Positions 15,542-23,871 are shown, counted from the first letter of the stretch. The stretch is 24,304 bases of DNA from Fidelibacterota bacterium TCS55 (GCA_905182385.1 CAJJBS010000137.1:1-24304); one strand, 5' to 3'. Notes: a model not told the origin generated them from the letters alone. Made by a program: numbers and translations.

Positions 15542-17065
15542 TTAATCTAAATTAAATTCTATTCCTTGAGCCAAGGGAAGTTCTTTACTCCAATTCAAAG
15601 TATTTGTTTGGCGACGCATATATTGTTTCCAAGAGTCAGACCCTGACTCTCTACCTCCACCGGTTTCTTTTTCACCACCAAATGCTCCACCAATTTCAGC
15701 ACCTGATGTCCCAATATTTATATTTGCTATTCCACAATCACTTCCTCTGTGAGATAGAAATTCTTCAGCATTAGATATTTTAGTGGTAAACATTGATGAC
15801 GATAACCCTTGAGGAACATTATTATGCATTTCAATTGCTTCGTCTAAACTTTTATAAGACATGATATACAAGATTGGCGCAAAAGTCTCATGCTGCACAA
15901 TATCCCATTCATTTTTAGCTTTAGCTACAACTGGAGAAACAAAATTTCCAGGCTGATTCAACTTTTCCCCTCCGCAAAGGATTTCTCCACCATTAGATAT
16001 AATCGCTTTTATTGCTTCAAGAAAATCAGATATAGCTCTTTTATTCACGAGTGGGCCCATTAATGTGCTTTTATTTAAGGGGTCGCCAATGTTTACTTGT
16101 TTATATGCATTTAATAACCGATCTATAAAAATATCGTGTAAACTTTCATGCACTATAATTCTTCGAGTCGACGTACATCTTTGACCAGCAGTCCCAACTG
16201 CACCAAATACGACTGCTGGAATAACTAAATCTAAATCAGCTGTTTCGTCAATAATTATTGCATTATTACCGCCTAACTCTAAAATAGTTTTGCCAAATCG
16301 TTCTGCAACTTTTGAGCTGACATGCCTTCCCATTGATGTAGAGCCAGTAAATGAGACCAAAGAAATATTTTTGTCACTAAGCATTCGTTCACCAACGATT
16401 GAGCCTTTGCCAATTATTGTTGAGAATATTCCCGAATAACCATTTTTTTCCATTACTTCATTGCAAATATTTTGAACTGCGATGGCACATAAAGGTGTAC
16501 TTGAGGATGGTTTCCAAATTGTTGTATCTCCACAAATAGCTGCTATAAAAGCATTCCAAGCCCATACTGCTACTGGAAAATTAAAAGCAGAGATAACGCC
16601 TACTGGTCCTAAGGGGTGCCATTGTTCGTACATTCTATGATCTAGTCGCTCAGAATGCATAGTCTTTCCATATAGCATCCTTGATTGACCAACTGCAAAA
16701 TCTGCAATATCAATCATTTCTTGAACTTCACCATCACCTTCTTGTTTAATTTTGCCCATCTCTAATGATACTAGACTACCTAATGAGTCTTTTTTTAGCC
16801 TAAGCGCTTCCCCCATCTCTCTAACAAGCTGACGTCTAATAGGAGCAGGAACCTTCCTAAGATCTTTAAAAGCTGAGACTGAGTCTTGAATTATTCTTTC
16901 ATAATCTGCTTCAGATGCTTGGTAGACTGAAGCAATAACTTCACCAGTTGAAGGATTTATTGATTCAATAATATCATTTTTACTAGTCGTTGACCATTTA
17001 TTAGTACCTGAGCAAGCACCATGATTGAAATCCTTAATACCTAAATCAGATAATATAGAGTTCAT
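15542..17065 (-). CDS. ALDH7 family 2-aminoadipate semialdehyde dehydrogenase (antiquitin-like, AmaB)
   Basis: NAD-dependent aldehyde dehydrogenase of 507 residues. FNFPVAVW (161-168) contains the oxyanion Asn162, WKPSS the cofactor Lys185, and FTGSTSMG (239-246) is the nucleotide-binding turn. ELGG gives the general base Glu263, and GQRCTSTRR holds the nucleophile Cys297. The C-terminus, with GGAFGGEKETGGGRESGSD and WKQYMRRQTNTLNWSK, is the signature of the ALDH7/antiquitin subfamily. Those enzymes oxidise 2-aminoadipate 6-semialdehyde (piperideine-6-carboxylate) to 2-aminoadipate. The next gene is lysine 6-transaminase, which makes exactly this substrate, so the assignment is well supported. 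The ATG has a strong AAGGGAG four bases upstream. A 95-bp gap to cdsA suggests a new transcription start, but I could not define a promoter. Confidence 0.93.
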   Translation of the reverse strand: MNSILSDLGIKDFNHGACSGTNKWSTTSKNDIIESINPSTGEVIASVYQASEADYERIIQDSVSAFKDLRKVPAPIRRQLVREMGEALRLKKDSLGSLVSLEMGKIKQEGDGEVQEMIDIADFAVGQSRMLYGKTMHSERLDHRMYEQWHPLGPVGVISAFNFPVAVWAWNAFIAAICGDTTIWKPSSSTPLCAIAVQNICNEVMEKNGYSGIFSTIIGKGSIVGERMLSDKNISLVSFTGSTSMGRHVSSKVAERFGKTILELGGNNAIIIDETADLDLVIPAVVFGAVGTAGQRCTSTRRIIVHESLHDIFIDRLLNAYKQVNIGDPLNKSTLMGPLVNKRAISDFLEAIKAIISNGGEILCGGEKLNQPGNFVSPVVAKAKNEWDIVQHETFAPILYIMSYKSLDEAIEMHNNVPQGLSSSMFTTKISNAEEFLSHRGSDCGIANINIGTSGAEIGGAFGGEKETGGGRESGSDSWKQYMRRQTNTLNWSKELPLAQGIEFNLD

Positions 17066-17160
17066 TTAGCTCCCTTAACGCATATATAAGTTGAAATAAA
17101 TTTAAACAAGAAAGAATCTACATTTTTACAACAAGATTCGAAAGGCTTGAACTCTAGAAT

Positions 17161-17976
17161 CTATAAAAATGATACAAAAATAAAAACTAGAGGGCTTGTA
17201 AAAATCAAAGAGTCAAACCTGTCAAGGACGCCTCCATGACCCAATAATATTTTGCCTGAATCTTTGACACCAGCATCACGTTTAAACATGGATTCAACAA
17301 AATCACCTAATTGACCACAAACACCAACAATGAGCGTCAATATCAATAAATGCCATAGATTAAGTTCTATTTGAATAAAACCAACCATATCCATGAAGTA
17401 AAAAGATAAAAAAGAGCCAATAATTCCAGCAATAAAGCCTACAATCGTTTTTTTAGGACTAATTCTTTCAATTAATTTTTTCTTACCCCAAAGCATTCCA
17501 AAGGTGTACGCACATGAATCGCAAATCCAAACTGTGAAAATCATTGCCATTGTAAATCTAGTTCCATTAAAACTATCCCAATTTCGTAGAGCTATTATAG
17601 TTCCCAATAAGGCGGCGATGTACAAAACACCACTAAAGGTTATATTGATATTATCTAATGGATTAACGTGGCCACTAAACATTTCAATAAATAAACATAA
17701 AATGATCATAATTATAAAAAAGGATATAAGATTTGTTGTATCTCCGTTTGGAAACTTTGTATACATAAAACATGTCAATAGTGCCATTAATGAACCAATA
17801 AACTTATTAGGTTGAGTACCAGATATTGTTTTTAAATCATAAAACTCTACTAAACTTAAAAGTACCACCACCGAAATAAACCCTGCAAACATCATTCCGC
17901 CTTCAGTTAATAAAAAGATAACTGCTGGAATACCAATTAAGGTGATAGGTAGCCTGGTTAAGAAAGTACTTTTCAA
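17161..17976 (-). CDS. cdsA: Phosphatidate cytidylyltransferase (CDP-diacylglycerol synthase)
   Basis: Integral inner-membrane enzyme that converts phosphatidic acid and CTP to CDP-diacylglycerol, the precursor of bacterial phospholipids. The 271 residues hold about seven or eight hydrophobic segments. They end in the CDS signature: SPKKTIVGFIAG, then GQLGDFVESMFKRDAGVKDSG and HGGVLDRFDSLIF with the catalytic acidic residues. The start codon is TTG, two bases after the lipid kinase stop. The gene directly upstream may supply phosphatidic acid, so the two adjacent products could act in sequence. Confidence 0.95.
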   Translation of the reverse strand: MKSTFLTRLPITLIGIPAVIFLLTEGGMMFAGFISVVVLLSLVEFYDLKTISGTQPNKFIGSLMALLTCFMYTKFPNGDTTNLISFFIIMIILCLFIEMFSGHVNPLDNINITFSGVLYIAALLGTIIALRNWDSFNGTRFTMAMIFTVWICDSCAYTFGMLWGKKKLIERISPKKTIVGFIAGIIGSFLSFYFMDMVGFIQIELNLWHLLILTLIVGVCGQLGDFVESMFKRDAGVKDSGKILLGHGGVLDRFDSLIFTSPLVFIFVSFL

Positions 17977-17978
17977 AA

Positions 17979-18866
17979 CTATATTAATATCTCAATTTCT
18001 TTTTCTAATACTTTTACGCTCACTGGAGTAATACCAAGTAATTCACCGTCGACATTTAACTTATTATTCACATTAGGCTTAATTGAAAAATTATTGACTT
18101 GTTTATATTCAAGATCAGGTGAATCAATATGATCTCCAGTGAATAATTTAGGAAACAAAGTAAGAAGTTTCAATCTACTTACCTTAGGAACTATAATTAA
18201 ATCAACAAGTCCATCATCAAGTATAGCTTTGGGAGCCATCTTCATGCCTTTACCAACGTGAATCGTATTACAAGCAATAATAAATGCAAAATCATCGCTA
18301 ACTGTTTCATCGTCAATTTTAAGTTCTGCAAAGCGTTTACGGTTTCGCATAACTTCAATTAAAGTAGCAACATTGTACCGTTGAGTTCCCAACCATCTCA
18401 ATTTTTCAGCAAGATTATTAATATCAGTTGGCATACCCCAACCAACTAAATTGAAAGAATAATAAACGTCACCATTAGAATTGCATTCTAAAATATCAAT
18501 GAATCTTTTTTTCCCTGATAAAATACGTTCAGTTGCATCGAGTGGATCTTTACAATTCATATCGCGCATGAATGAATTTCCGGTACCGCCAGTTATAAGA
18601 CCTAAAGGAAAACGTTTTTTATCTTTACGTTTAAGTAATCCATTAATAGCTTCGTGCATTGTACCGTCACCACCAATACAGCAAAATCCATCATAATCTG
18701 TCATATCTACATCCATAGCCAAGTCTTTCGCGTGACCAGCATACTCAGTTTCAATAATAGTTACTTCAGCATTTTTAGATTCAAAAATAGGAAGAACTTC
18801 ACTGAGAATTTTAGGTCCTTTTTTAGTTCCTCCATGTGGATTAACAGTTATGTAGTATTTAGACAA
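17979..18866 (-). CDS. Diacylglycerol/sphingosine kinase family lipid kinase
   Basis: The 295-residue protein has the DAGK catalytic fold. The N-terminal strand YYITVNPHGG is followed by CIGGDGTMHEAINGL (63-77), the GGDGT nucleotide-binding motif. PLGLITGGTGNSF and the beta-sandwich C-domain ending in LNVDGELLGITPVSVKVL complete it. Substrate is likely diacylglycerol or a related lipid alcohol at the membrane. The NPHGG start and HAKDLA segment also resemble eukaryotic-type sphingosine kinases, so a sphingoid base cannot be excluded. It starts with TTG one base after the rlpA stop and ends two bases before cdsA. Confidence 0.88.
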   Translation of the reverse strand: MSKYYITVNPHGGTKKGPKILSEVLPIFESKNAEVTIIETEYAGHAKDLAMDVDMTDYDGFCCIGGDGTMHEAINGLLKRKDKKRFPLGLITGGTGNSFMRDMNCKDPLDATERILSGKKRFIDILECNSNGDVYYSFNLVGWGMPTDINNLAEKLRWLGTQRYNVATLIEVMRNRKRFAELKIDDETVSDDFAFIIACNTIHVGKGMKMAPKAILDDGLVDLIIVPKVSRLKLLTLFPKLFTGDHIDSPDLEYKQVNNFSIKPNVNNKLNVDGELLGITPVSVKVLEKEIEILI

Positions 18867-18867
18867 G

Positions 18868-19335
18868 CTATTTTTTATGCTTCATATATTTATTATCTCC
18901 CCATTCAATAACTTCGACTTTAACATCTGTGGTCCCTTGAGAAATAAAATCTAATTTTTTAGCAGCACCATATGAGCAATCTAGAATTCGACCTTTAACA
19001 TACGGACCTCTATCATTAACCCTTAAAATTAAAGATTTATTATTTGCTAAGTTGGTAACACGAACAATGGTATTCAAGGGAAGAGTTTTATGAGCAGCTG
19101 TTAAACCATACATATCATAAATTTCGCCGTTTGCTGTTAACTTGCCATGAAAATCATCTGCATAAAAAGAGCTGACTCCCTTCATTATTTTACGATGCTT
19201 CACATTTGATTTAGTTTTTAGCGATGCTGGTTTATTCGCTTTTCTTTCAATGCTTTTAGTAGTGCCTGTCCTATACCTAGGCGAATTTGAACATGCAATG
19301 AGATTAATAAAAATAACTATTAATATAAACTTCAT
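18868..19335 (-). CDS. rlpA: RlpA-like septal ring lytic transglycosylase lipoprotein
   Basis: Outer-membrane lipoprotein with a double-psi beta-barrel that cleaves naked (peptide-free) glycan strands, as in Pseudomonas aeruginosa RlpA. The 155-residue product begins with a signal peptide ending in the lipobox LIAC (lipid-bearing Cys15). A basic linker precedes the barrel at about 50-145. Glu71, Asp74, His82 and Asp108 (GEIYDM, AAHKTLPL, VNDRGPY) match residues important in characterised RlpA. There is no C-terminal SPOR domain, unlike long forms, so septal targeting by denuded glycan binding would need another route. It lies 6 bases after pyrD. Confidence 0.92.
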   Translation of the reverse strand: MKFILIVIFINLIACSNSPRYRTGTTKSIERKANKPASLKTKSNVKHRKIMKGVSSFYADDFHGKLTANGEIYDMYGLTAAHKTLPLNTIVRVTNLANNKSLILRVNDRGPYVKGRILDCSYGAAKKLDFISQGTTDVKVEVIEWGDNKYMKHKK

Positions 19336-19341
19336 TATTAT

Positions 19342-20262
19342 TTAATTATGTATTTCAACTTTTCCAATCATCTCAACTAATGATTTCCAATTCGAGTCTG
19401 CAACATAAGTATCGATCATATCAATAAGATCTTCACCAGTCCCGGGATTTCTGAAATTAGCTGTTCCAACTTGAACCGATGTTGAACCCGCAAGTATATA
19501 TTCAGCCACATCAGTTGAAGAAACAATTCCACCCATACCAATAATTGGTATAGATAAATCTTTATAAAGCTTATTTACAGCTGCTAAGCCTATAGGTTTT
19601 ATAGCTGGACCAGATAATCCTCCATAGGTGGTAAAAATATTACTTTTACCAGTGTTTGCATTGATACTCATACCCACAACTGTATTAATAGCAGAAACAG
19701 CGTCAGCTCCAGAATCTTGAGACGCTTTTCCAATTGATACGATATCAGATACATTTGGACTTAATTTCATGATTATAAGTCTATCCGTTCTACTTCTTAA
19801 TTCTTCTGTTAATTTTGCGGTCATATCGCAATCAATACCAAATTCCATCCCTCCTTTATTAACATTTGGGCAGGATATATTAATTTCATATCCTGTGATA
19901 CTTGATGATTGATTTTCCATCAATTCAAGAATTTCAATGTATTCATCTATATCAGTTCCAGCTATATTCATAATTATTTTTGTGGAAAGGTCTTCATAAA
20001 TAGGCAGCATTTCTTTTATGTATTTTTTTACACCAATATTTGCAAGACCAATAGAATTTATCATTCCAGATGGAGTTTCTACAATTCTAGGTGGTGGATT
20101 GCCTTCACGTGGCTCACGAGTAATAGATTTTGTAACTATCGCGCCTAGCTTATTGACATCGATAAGGTCCGGTGCCTCAGTACCATACCCGAAAGTACCA
20201 GAGGCTACCCAGATTGGGTTCTTAAAAGTTATATTTCCGATAGATACTTCAAGATTACTCAA
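19342..20262 (-). CDS. pyrD: Dihydroorotate dehydrogenase, class 1B catalytic subunit
   Basis: FMN enzyme oxidising dihydroorotate to orotate in pyrimidine synthesis. The class 1 cysteine base Cys131 is in EINISCPNVNKGG, which separates it from the serine-using membrane class 2 enzymes. FMN- and substrate-binding segments include ASGTFGYG, NSIGLANIG and GMGGIVSSTDVAEYI. Pairing with pyrK next door makes it the heterotetrameric NAD-dependent 1B type. I chose the TTG at 20260-20262: AAAGGA lies seven bases upstream, and the product (306 residues, MSNLEVSIGNITFKNP) matches family starts. The start overlaps the end of pyrK by eight bases (TTGAGTAA). An in-frame ATG at 20295 would add 11 residues and overlap pyrK by 41 bases. 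Confidence 0.94.
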   Translation of the reverse strand: MSNLEVSIGNITFKNPIWVASGTFGYGTEAPDLIDVNKLGAIVTKSITREPREGNPPPRIVETPSGMINSIGLANIGVKKYIKEMLPIYEDLSTKIIMNIAGTDIDEYIEILELMENQSSSITGYEINISCPNVNKGGMEFGIDCDMTAKLTEELRSRTDRLIIMKLSPNVSDIVSIGKASQDSGADAVSAINTVVGMSINANTGKSNIFTTYGGLSGPAIKPIGLAAVNKLYKDLSIPIIGMGGIVSSTDVAEYILAGSTSVQVGTANFRNPGTGEDLIDMIDTYVADSNWKSLVEMIGKVEIHN

Positions 20263-21046
20263 ATTGAATATCCTTTGATTCATAAACTGGACCATCTATG
20301 CAAACCAATGAATACTGCTCATGGTAACTATTCTCTTTTTTATCTGTATTATTCTTTGAGATTACGCAACCTTGACAAAGACCTACCCCACAGCCCATAT
20401 AACTTTCAACAGATAACTGAGTCGGAATATTGTTTTTCAATGAGTAATCACGAATAGCTACTAGCATGGGCTCCGGACCGCATGCAAAAATATAGGGTCT
20501 ATTTTTTTCTTTAATAATTCTATCAATTGGATTCATTACGGTACCTGACTCTCCTGAAGAACCATCGTCAGTAGTAAGTATTATATCATTTTTAGGGTCA
20601 TGGGCTATAAAATGTTCATTAGAATTTTGTGCACCAATAATGATAGTATGATCAATTTTGCTAAGCTCGCATTCAGATTTAAGGTTTAAGATAGGTGGCA
20701 GCCCCACTCCTCCTCCTACTAGTATTGGATAATAATTATTATTCCAATTTGTAAAAGTGTTACCTAATGGGCCTAAAACCTCAATATCATTACCCGATTT
20801 CTTTTTTGACAATATTCGGGTAACATCACCAAATATTTTATAAATAATAGAAACTTTTCCATCTTTAGCAGAAGCAATACTCATGGGTCTTCTTAGTGGA
20901 TGATTCCAACTGTCTTCAACCAATATATTAATAAATTGGCCAGAACCTTTATATTCACTAATAATTCCCGGTGCGTCTAAAAACATCTCCCAAATGTTAT
21001 GAGCGACTTCTGTATTAGAAATTATATGAGCTCTTTCAATTAACAT
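20255..21046 (-). CDS. pyrK: Dihydroorotate dehydrogenase electron transfer subunit
   Basis: FAD and [2Fe-2S] subunit that passes electrons from PyrD to NAD+. The FAD-binding RRPMSIAS motif is at about 52-59, and the NAD-binding domain shows GGGVGLPPI (111-119) and FACGPEPML. Near the C-terminus the cluster ligands Cys219, Cys224, Cys227 and Cys249 (MGCGVGLCQGC and LVCIDGPV) are all present. The 263-residue length is normal. The ATG lies 11 bases inside the end of the upstream TPR gene with GGTGA nearby as a ribosome site. The 3' end overlaps pyrD. Confidence 0.95.
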   Translation of the reverse strand: MLIERAHIISNTEVAHNIWEMFLDAPGIISEYKGSGQFINILVEDSWNHPLRRPMSIASAKDGKVSIIYKIFGDVTRILSKKKSGNDIEVLGPLGNTFTNWNNNYYPILVGGGVGLPPILNLKSECELSKIDHTIIIGAQNSNEHFIAHDPKNDIILTTDDGSSGESGTVMNPIDRIIKEKNRPYIFACGPEPMLVAIRDYSLKNNIPTQLSVESYMGCGVGLCQGCVISKNNTDKKENSYHEQYSLVCIDGPVYESKDIQFE

Positions 21047-22769
21047 TGATCACCGCTGAATCTGAAAGTACATTATTTAAGAATACAATCCGTTTTTGTG
21101 AGAACAATGATTGTTCTGAATCTTGATGATATTTCATAATCCATTTATAATATTTCAATGCACTATCTGCTTTTACAAATTTATAATCATATTGGTATGC
21201 TAGAAAGTAAGCAGCTTTCGCACTAGATTCAGACAATGTATCAATTTTAATTATTTGTTTATACTTATCTAAAGCTAGAATTGGATCATTTAACCACTTA
21301 TTCTCTGCTAAAACTAAATTTTTATCAGAGTTGAGATCTAAAGCACTAAAAGTGCTATCAGCATTCATAATGGCTAAAGCATAGTCTGTCTTTGAATAAT
21401 TATTGATTATCATATTTTTGAGCTCAAAGGCTAAAGAATCTTTTCCTTCTGTTTCTAATATGAAGGACTTTGCATATAATGCTTTTGGAAGGATTGAAGT
21501 GTCTAATGATAATTCAATTATTTTATCTAAATATTGCATTCCTGAAGATGCTCTGTTGAAGTGAAAAGCTTCAAGTTCAGCCATGCCATATAAAGTTTTA
21601 TTTAAAGATATTTTATCATCTTTTGTTAATGGGTTAGCTTTCAATGAATCAGTTTCTTCTAATCTTTGCATCCATTCAGAAAATTTTAATTGAGCGTCCT
21701 TATATGCATTTATTTCTTTTAATCGGATATTTGCGGCATCTATAAATAATGATTTATTGTTTTCTTTTGGTACCATTTGAAAATATTTAAGCGCAGCGTC
21801 TAAATTCCAATCATTACTTATAGCAAATTGACCTAATAAATAATAAGCCTCAGATGATGCAATTGTATTTTTATAGTCTTGAACAATTGATTCTAAGCGA
21901 TTTATAGCTTCTACAATCATCGATTGCTGAGCATATAACTTAGCTAATTCTAATTCTAGATCACTATGTATGGCTGAATAGCCTACATCTAAAAGCATAT
22001 TTTTTATCGATTTAGTAGCTAATTCAAGCTTTTGCTGAAGTCTATAAATTTGAACGGATTTCAGGTGGCCTTCTTGAACTTGTTTCTTTGTTTCTGAATT
22101 TTTTATAACAAGCTTATATGCTTCTAATGCGCGATCTAAGTTATTTTCTTTAAATGAGATATCTGCAATTCTATAATAGATTTGACCTTTTTCATTTGGA
22201 TCTCTAATATATTCAGCTGCTTTAACTAAATTATCCATAGATAACGATATCATCTTTTGATCAAAATATATTTCAGCTATAGCTAAAAATATTTTAGCTT
22301 TTTTATTAGAGGCATTATCTTCGTTGATTAATTTTGATAAATCATTGATTGCAGGCTGAACTTTACCTTCTTTCCATTTAATCATCGAAGACCAAAATGC
22401 AGCTTCGAATTGGACTGCAGAACCAAATTCAGTATTCATTAATGATAATGCGCCTTGAGCATTATTATATTCTTGAAGATGAAACTGGGATTTAACAGTT
22501 AGCAATAGTGCATCTTTACGTAATTTAGATTCTGGAAATTCATCAATAACTATTTTTGACTTTTCAATTACTTTCTTATAATTATCTACGGCTACTTTGG
22601 GCAAAACTTGACCGCGATTCTGAAGTCGACTTTTTTCTGCTTTTTCAAAGTATATTTCGGCATTATAGAATGTATTAAAGTATGCTTTAAAATTTGTGCA
22701 TGAAATAAATACTAAACAGATGCATATAATAATTTTAGTTTGGATTGCGTATGTACGATTTATTTGCAT
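21036..22769 (-). CDS. TPR-repeat lipoprotein
   Basis: This 577-residue protein starts with a charged N-terminus and the hydrophobic stretch KIIICICLVFISC, whose Cys24 is a plausible lipidation site. The lipobox FISC is imperfect, with Phe at -3. The AYFNTFYNAEIYFEKAEKSR segment then begins a long series of helical, tetratricopeptide-like repeats covering nearly the whole protein (about 40-560). Recognisable repeat units are YNNAQGALSLMN, YYRIADISFKENNLDRALEAYK, AYYLLGQFAISNDWNLDAALKYFQ and AAYFLAYQYDYKFVKADSALKYYKWIM. The general form resembles outer-membrane TPR lipoproteins of FCB-group bacteria and recalls BamD-type scaffolds, but it is much longer than BamD. It is the first gene of the minus-strand run and shares 11 bases with pyrK. 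The partner is unknown. Confidence 0.82.
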   Translation of the reverse strand: MQINRTYAIQTKIIICICLVFISCTNFKAYFNTFYNAEIYFEKAEKSRLQNRGQVLPKVAVDNYKKVIEKSKIVIDEFPESKLRKDALLLTVKSQFHLQEYNNAQGALSLMNTEFGSAVQFEAAFWSSMIKWKEGKVQPAINDLSKLINEDNASNKKAKIFLAIAEIYFDQKMISLSMDNLVKAAEYIRDPNEKGQIYYRIADISFKENNLDRALEAYKLVIKNSETKKQVQEGHLKSVQIYRLQQKLELATKSIKNMLLDVGYSAIHSDLELELAKLYAQQSMIVEAINRLESIVQDYKNTIASSEAYYLLGQFAISNDWNLDAALKYFQMVPKENNKSLFIDAANIRLKEINAYKDAQLKFSEWMQRLEETDSLKANPLTKDDKISLNKTLYGMAELEAFHFNRASSGMQYLDKIIELSLDTSILPKALYAKSFILETEGKDSLAFELKNMIINNYSKTDYALAIMNADSTFSALDLNSDKNLVLAENKWLNDPILALDKYKQIIKIDTLSESSAKAAYFLAYQYDYKFVKADSALKYYKWIMKYHQDSEQSLFSQKRIVFLNNVLSDSAVINVN

Positions 22770-22824
22770 AATATTAATTTAGAAGTTCCTTCCTTATGAT
22801 ACTCATTTGAAAATAATTTATTAT

Positions 22825-23247
22825 ATGAATCAAAAATGGTTTTTTACACTTTTATGCAGCTTTTCAACCTTAATTGGTCAATCATCTGTATTTGAAAGTG
22901 AACCTGGTTACATTTATGTTACTTCCGATTCTTCTACCGTGCCTATTTATGTTGATGGGAACTTAGTTGGCCATACCCCTATCAAGAAACCGATACCCGT
23001 AATTCAAGGTGTTCATTTTATAGGATTCCATCCAACCACCTTTAAAGACCCATTTTTATCATATGGCAATATAGAGTCCGATAAGCAAATTTTTGTATTA
23101 TCTGGAGATACTGTTAGAATTTCATTCAATACTTTTTTAATTGATGAAAATTTAAAAAAAACTAAAATAGAATATAAAATAACTAATTATATCGGAATTG
23201 GAATGATCACACTTTTTCTATGCCAATTATGGATTATTTCAAGTTAA
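22825..23247 (+). CDS. Small secreted PEGA-domain protein
   Basis: From the ATG at 22825 the product is 140 residues. It has an N-terminal signal peptide (KWFFTLLCSFSTLIGQSS), a single PEGA-type beta domain (about 28-70: GYIYVTSDSSTVPIYVDGN, then LVGHTPIKKPI and GVHFIGFHP) and a C-terminal hydrophobic helix (about 121-138, IGIGMITLFLCQLWII). A TTG further upstream (22807) would extend it by six residues. PEGA domains are found in cell-surface proteins and appear to be structural or adhesive modules; no catalytic residues are expected. It is transcribed divergently from the TPR lipoprotein across about 55 bases. The membrane-tail arrangement suggests it stays envelope-anchored, but this is inferred. 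Confidence 0.75.
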   Translation: MNQKWFFTLLCSFSTLIGQSSVFESEPGYIYVTSDSSTVPIYVDGNLVGHTPIKKPIPVIQGVHFIGFHPTTFKDPFLSYGNIESDKQIFVLSGDTVRISFNTFLIDENLKKTKIEYKITNYIGIGMITLFLCQLWIISS

Positions 23248-23295
23248 ATCAATATTCCGTTGTTAGTATCACTTTATTAATTATTAGATTCTTAT

Positions 23296-23493
23296 ATGAG
23301 TAATAATCAAGATTTAGATAATTCAGTAAAATTTAGACCAGATTATAAATGGCCAAAAAAAGGTTCCGAGCGTAATTGTCCAAAATGCGATAAAGCAATG
23401 CAATTACAGGAAGATGTTAATGAATTCTATGGTAAACCATGGTGGTGCCATTCATGTCAATGGCAATTTTCAGAAGAAGATTTAACTAAGTAA
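23296..23493 (+). CDS. Small zinc-ribbon protein of unknown function
   Basis: This 65-residue acidic and aromatic-rich protein has two CxxC pairs, CPKC and CHSC, spaced 19 residues apart (CX2CX19CX2C), the spacing of a rubredoxin-like or zinc-ribbon knuckle. The aromatic segments WWCHSCQWQF and KFRPDYKWPKKG flank the site. I do not recognise a named family. It could be a zinc- or iron-binding adaptor or a nucleic-acid-associated ribbon. It lies 48 bases after the PEGA gene and 99 bases before the BolA-like gene, all on the plus strand. No strong Shine-Dalgarno precedes the ATG. The CxxC periodicity and continuous frame support it as real. Confidence 0.65.
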   Translation: MSNNQDLDNSVKFRPDYKWPKKGSERNCPKCDKAMQLQEDVNEFYGKPWWCHSCQWQFSEEDLTK

Positions 23494-23501
23494 ATATTAT
23501 C

Positions 23502-23531
23502 GTTGTGCTTTTAATTATTAAGCATAGCAAC
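23502..23531 (+). terminator. Possible weak hairpin after the zinc-ribbon gene
   Basis: GTTGTGCTT pairs with AAGCA and CAAC around a 9-base AT loop, with three bulged bases on the 3' side, nine base pairs in all. No real T-run follows, so termination is doubtful. The 99-base gap that contains it otherwise shows nothing clear. Confidence 0.25.
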
Positions 23532-23592
23532 TATTCGTTAATTAAATGACTTCAAAGAACGTCAATCTTATTAATCCTAATAACTTTATCCC

Positions 23593-23871
23593 TTGTCAAT
23601 AAAAGAAGCTATATTAACTAAGTTAGCCGATTTTATGGCTATTTCCCACCTTGAGATCAAAGATACTACTGGTAAGCATACACATCATAAAAACTTTGAT
23701 GGAGGTTTCCATTTAAATGCAATAATTGTTTCTGACGATTTTGCGAATTTAAAGCTTATAAATAGACATCAATTAGTCTATAAAGCTTTAGGGTCAATGA
23801 TAAAAAATGAAATTCATGCTTTAAGTATGAAAACTTTTACAGTTGATGAATGGAAAAATCATGTCGCTTGA
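23593..23871 (+). CDS. BolA family protein
   Basis: A 92-residue class II KH-like protein. SHLEIKDTTGKHTHH and the central HLNAIIVSDDFANLKLINRHQLVYKALGSM match the conserved BolA core. The C-terminal HALSMKTFTVDEW is the family motif that includes the invariant His region. BolA proteins pair with monothiol glutaredoxins to bind or hand over [2Fe-2S] clusters. The frame is open only back to a TTG at 23593, because an in-frame TAA lies twelve bases earlier; the next ATG (residue 15) would cut into the first helix. The TTG start is therefore preferred although no clear ribosome site is seen. The stop lies inside the start of the next gene. Confidence 0.9.
   Translation: MSIKEAILTKLADFMAISHLEIKDTTGKHTHHKNFDGGFHLNAIIVSDDFANLKLINRHQLVYKALGSMIKNEIHALSMKTFTVDEWKNHVA

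Noticed and set aside
17081..17109. TTGTTT and TATATG on the minus strand with 17-base spacing, as a promoter for the aldehyde dehydrogenase gene
   Set aside because: A start about seven bases after that -10 would cut into the AAGGGAG ribosome binding site, so the promoter is not credible as placed.
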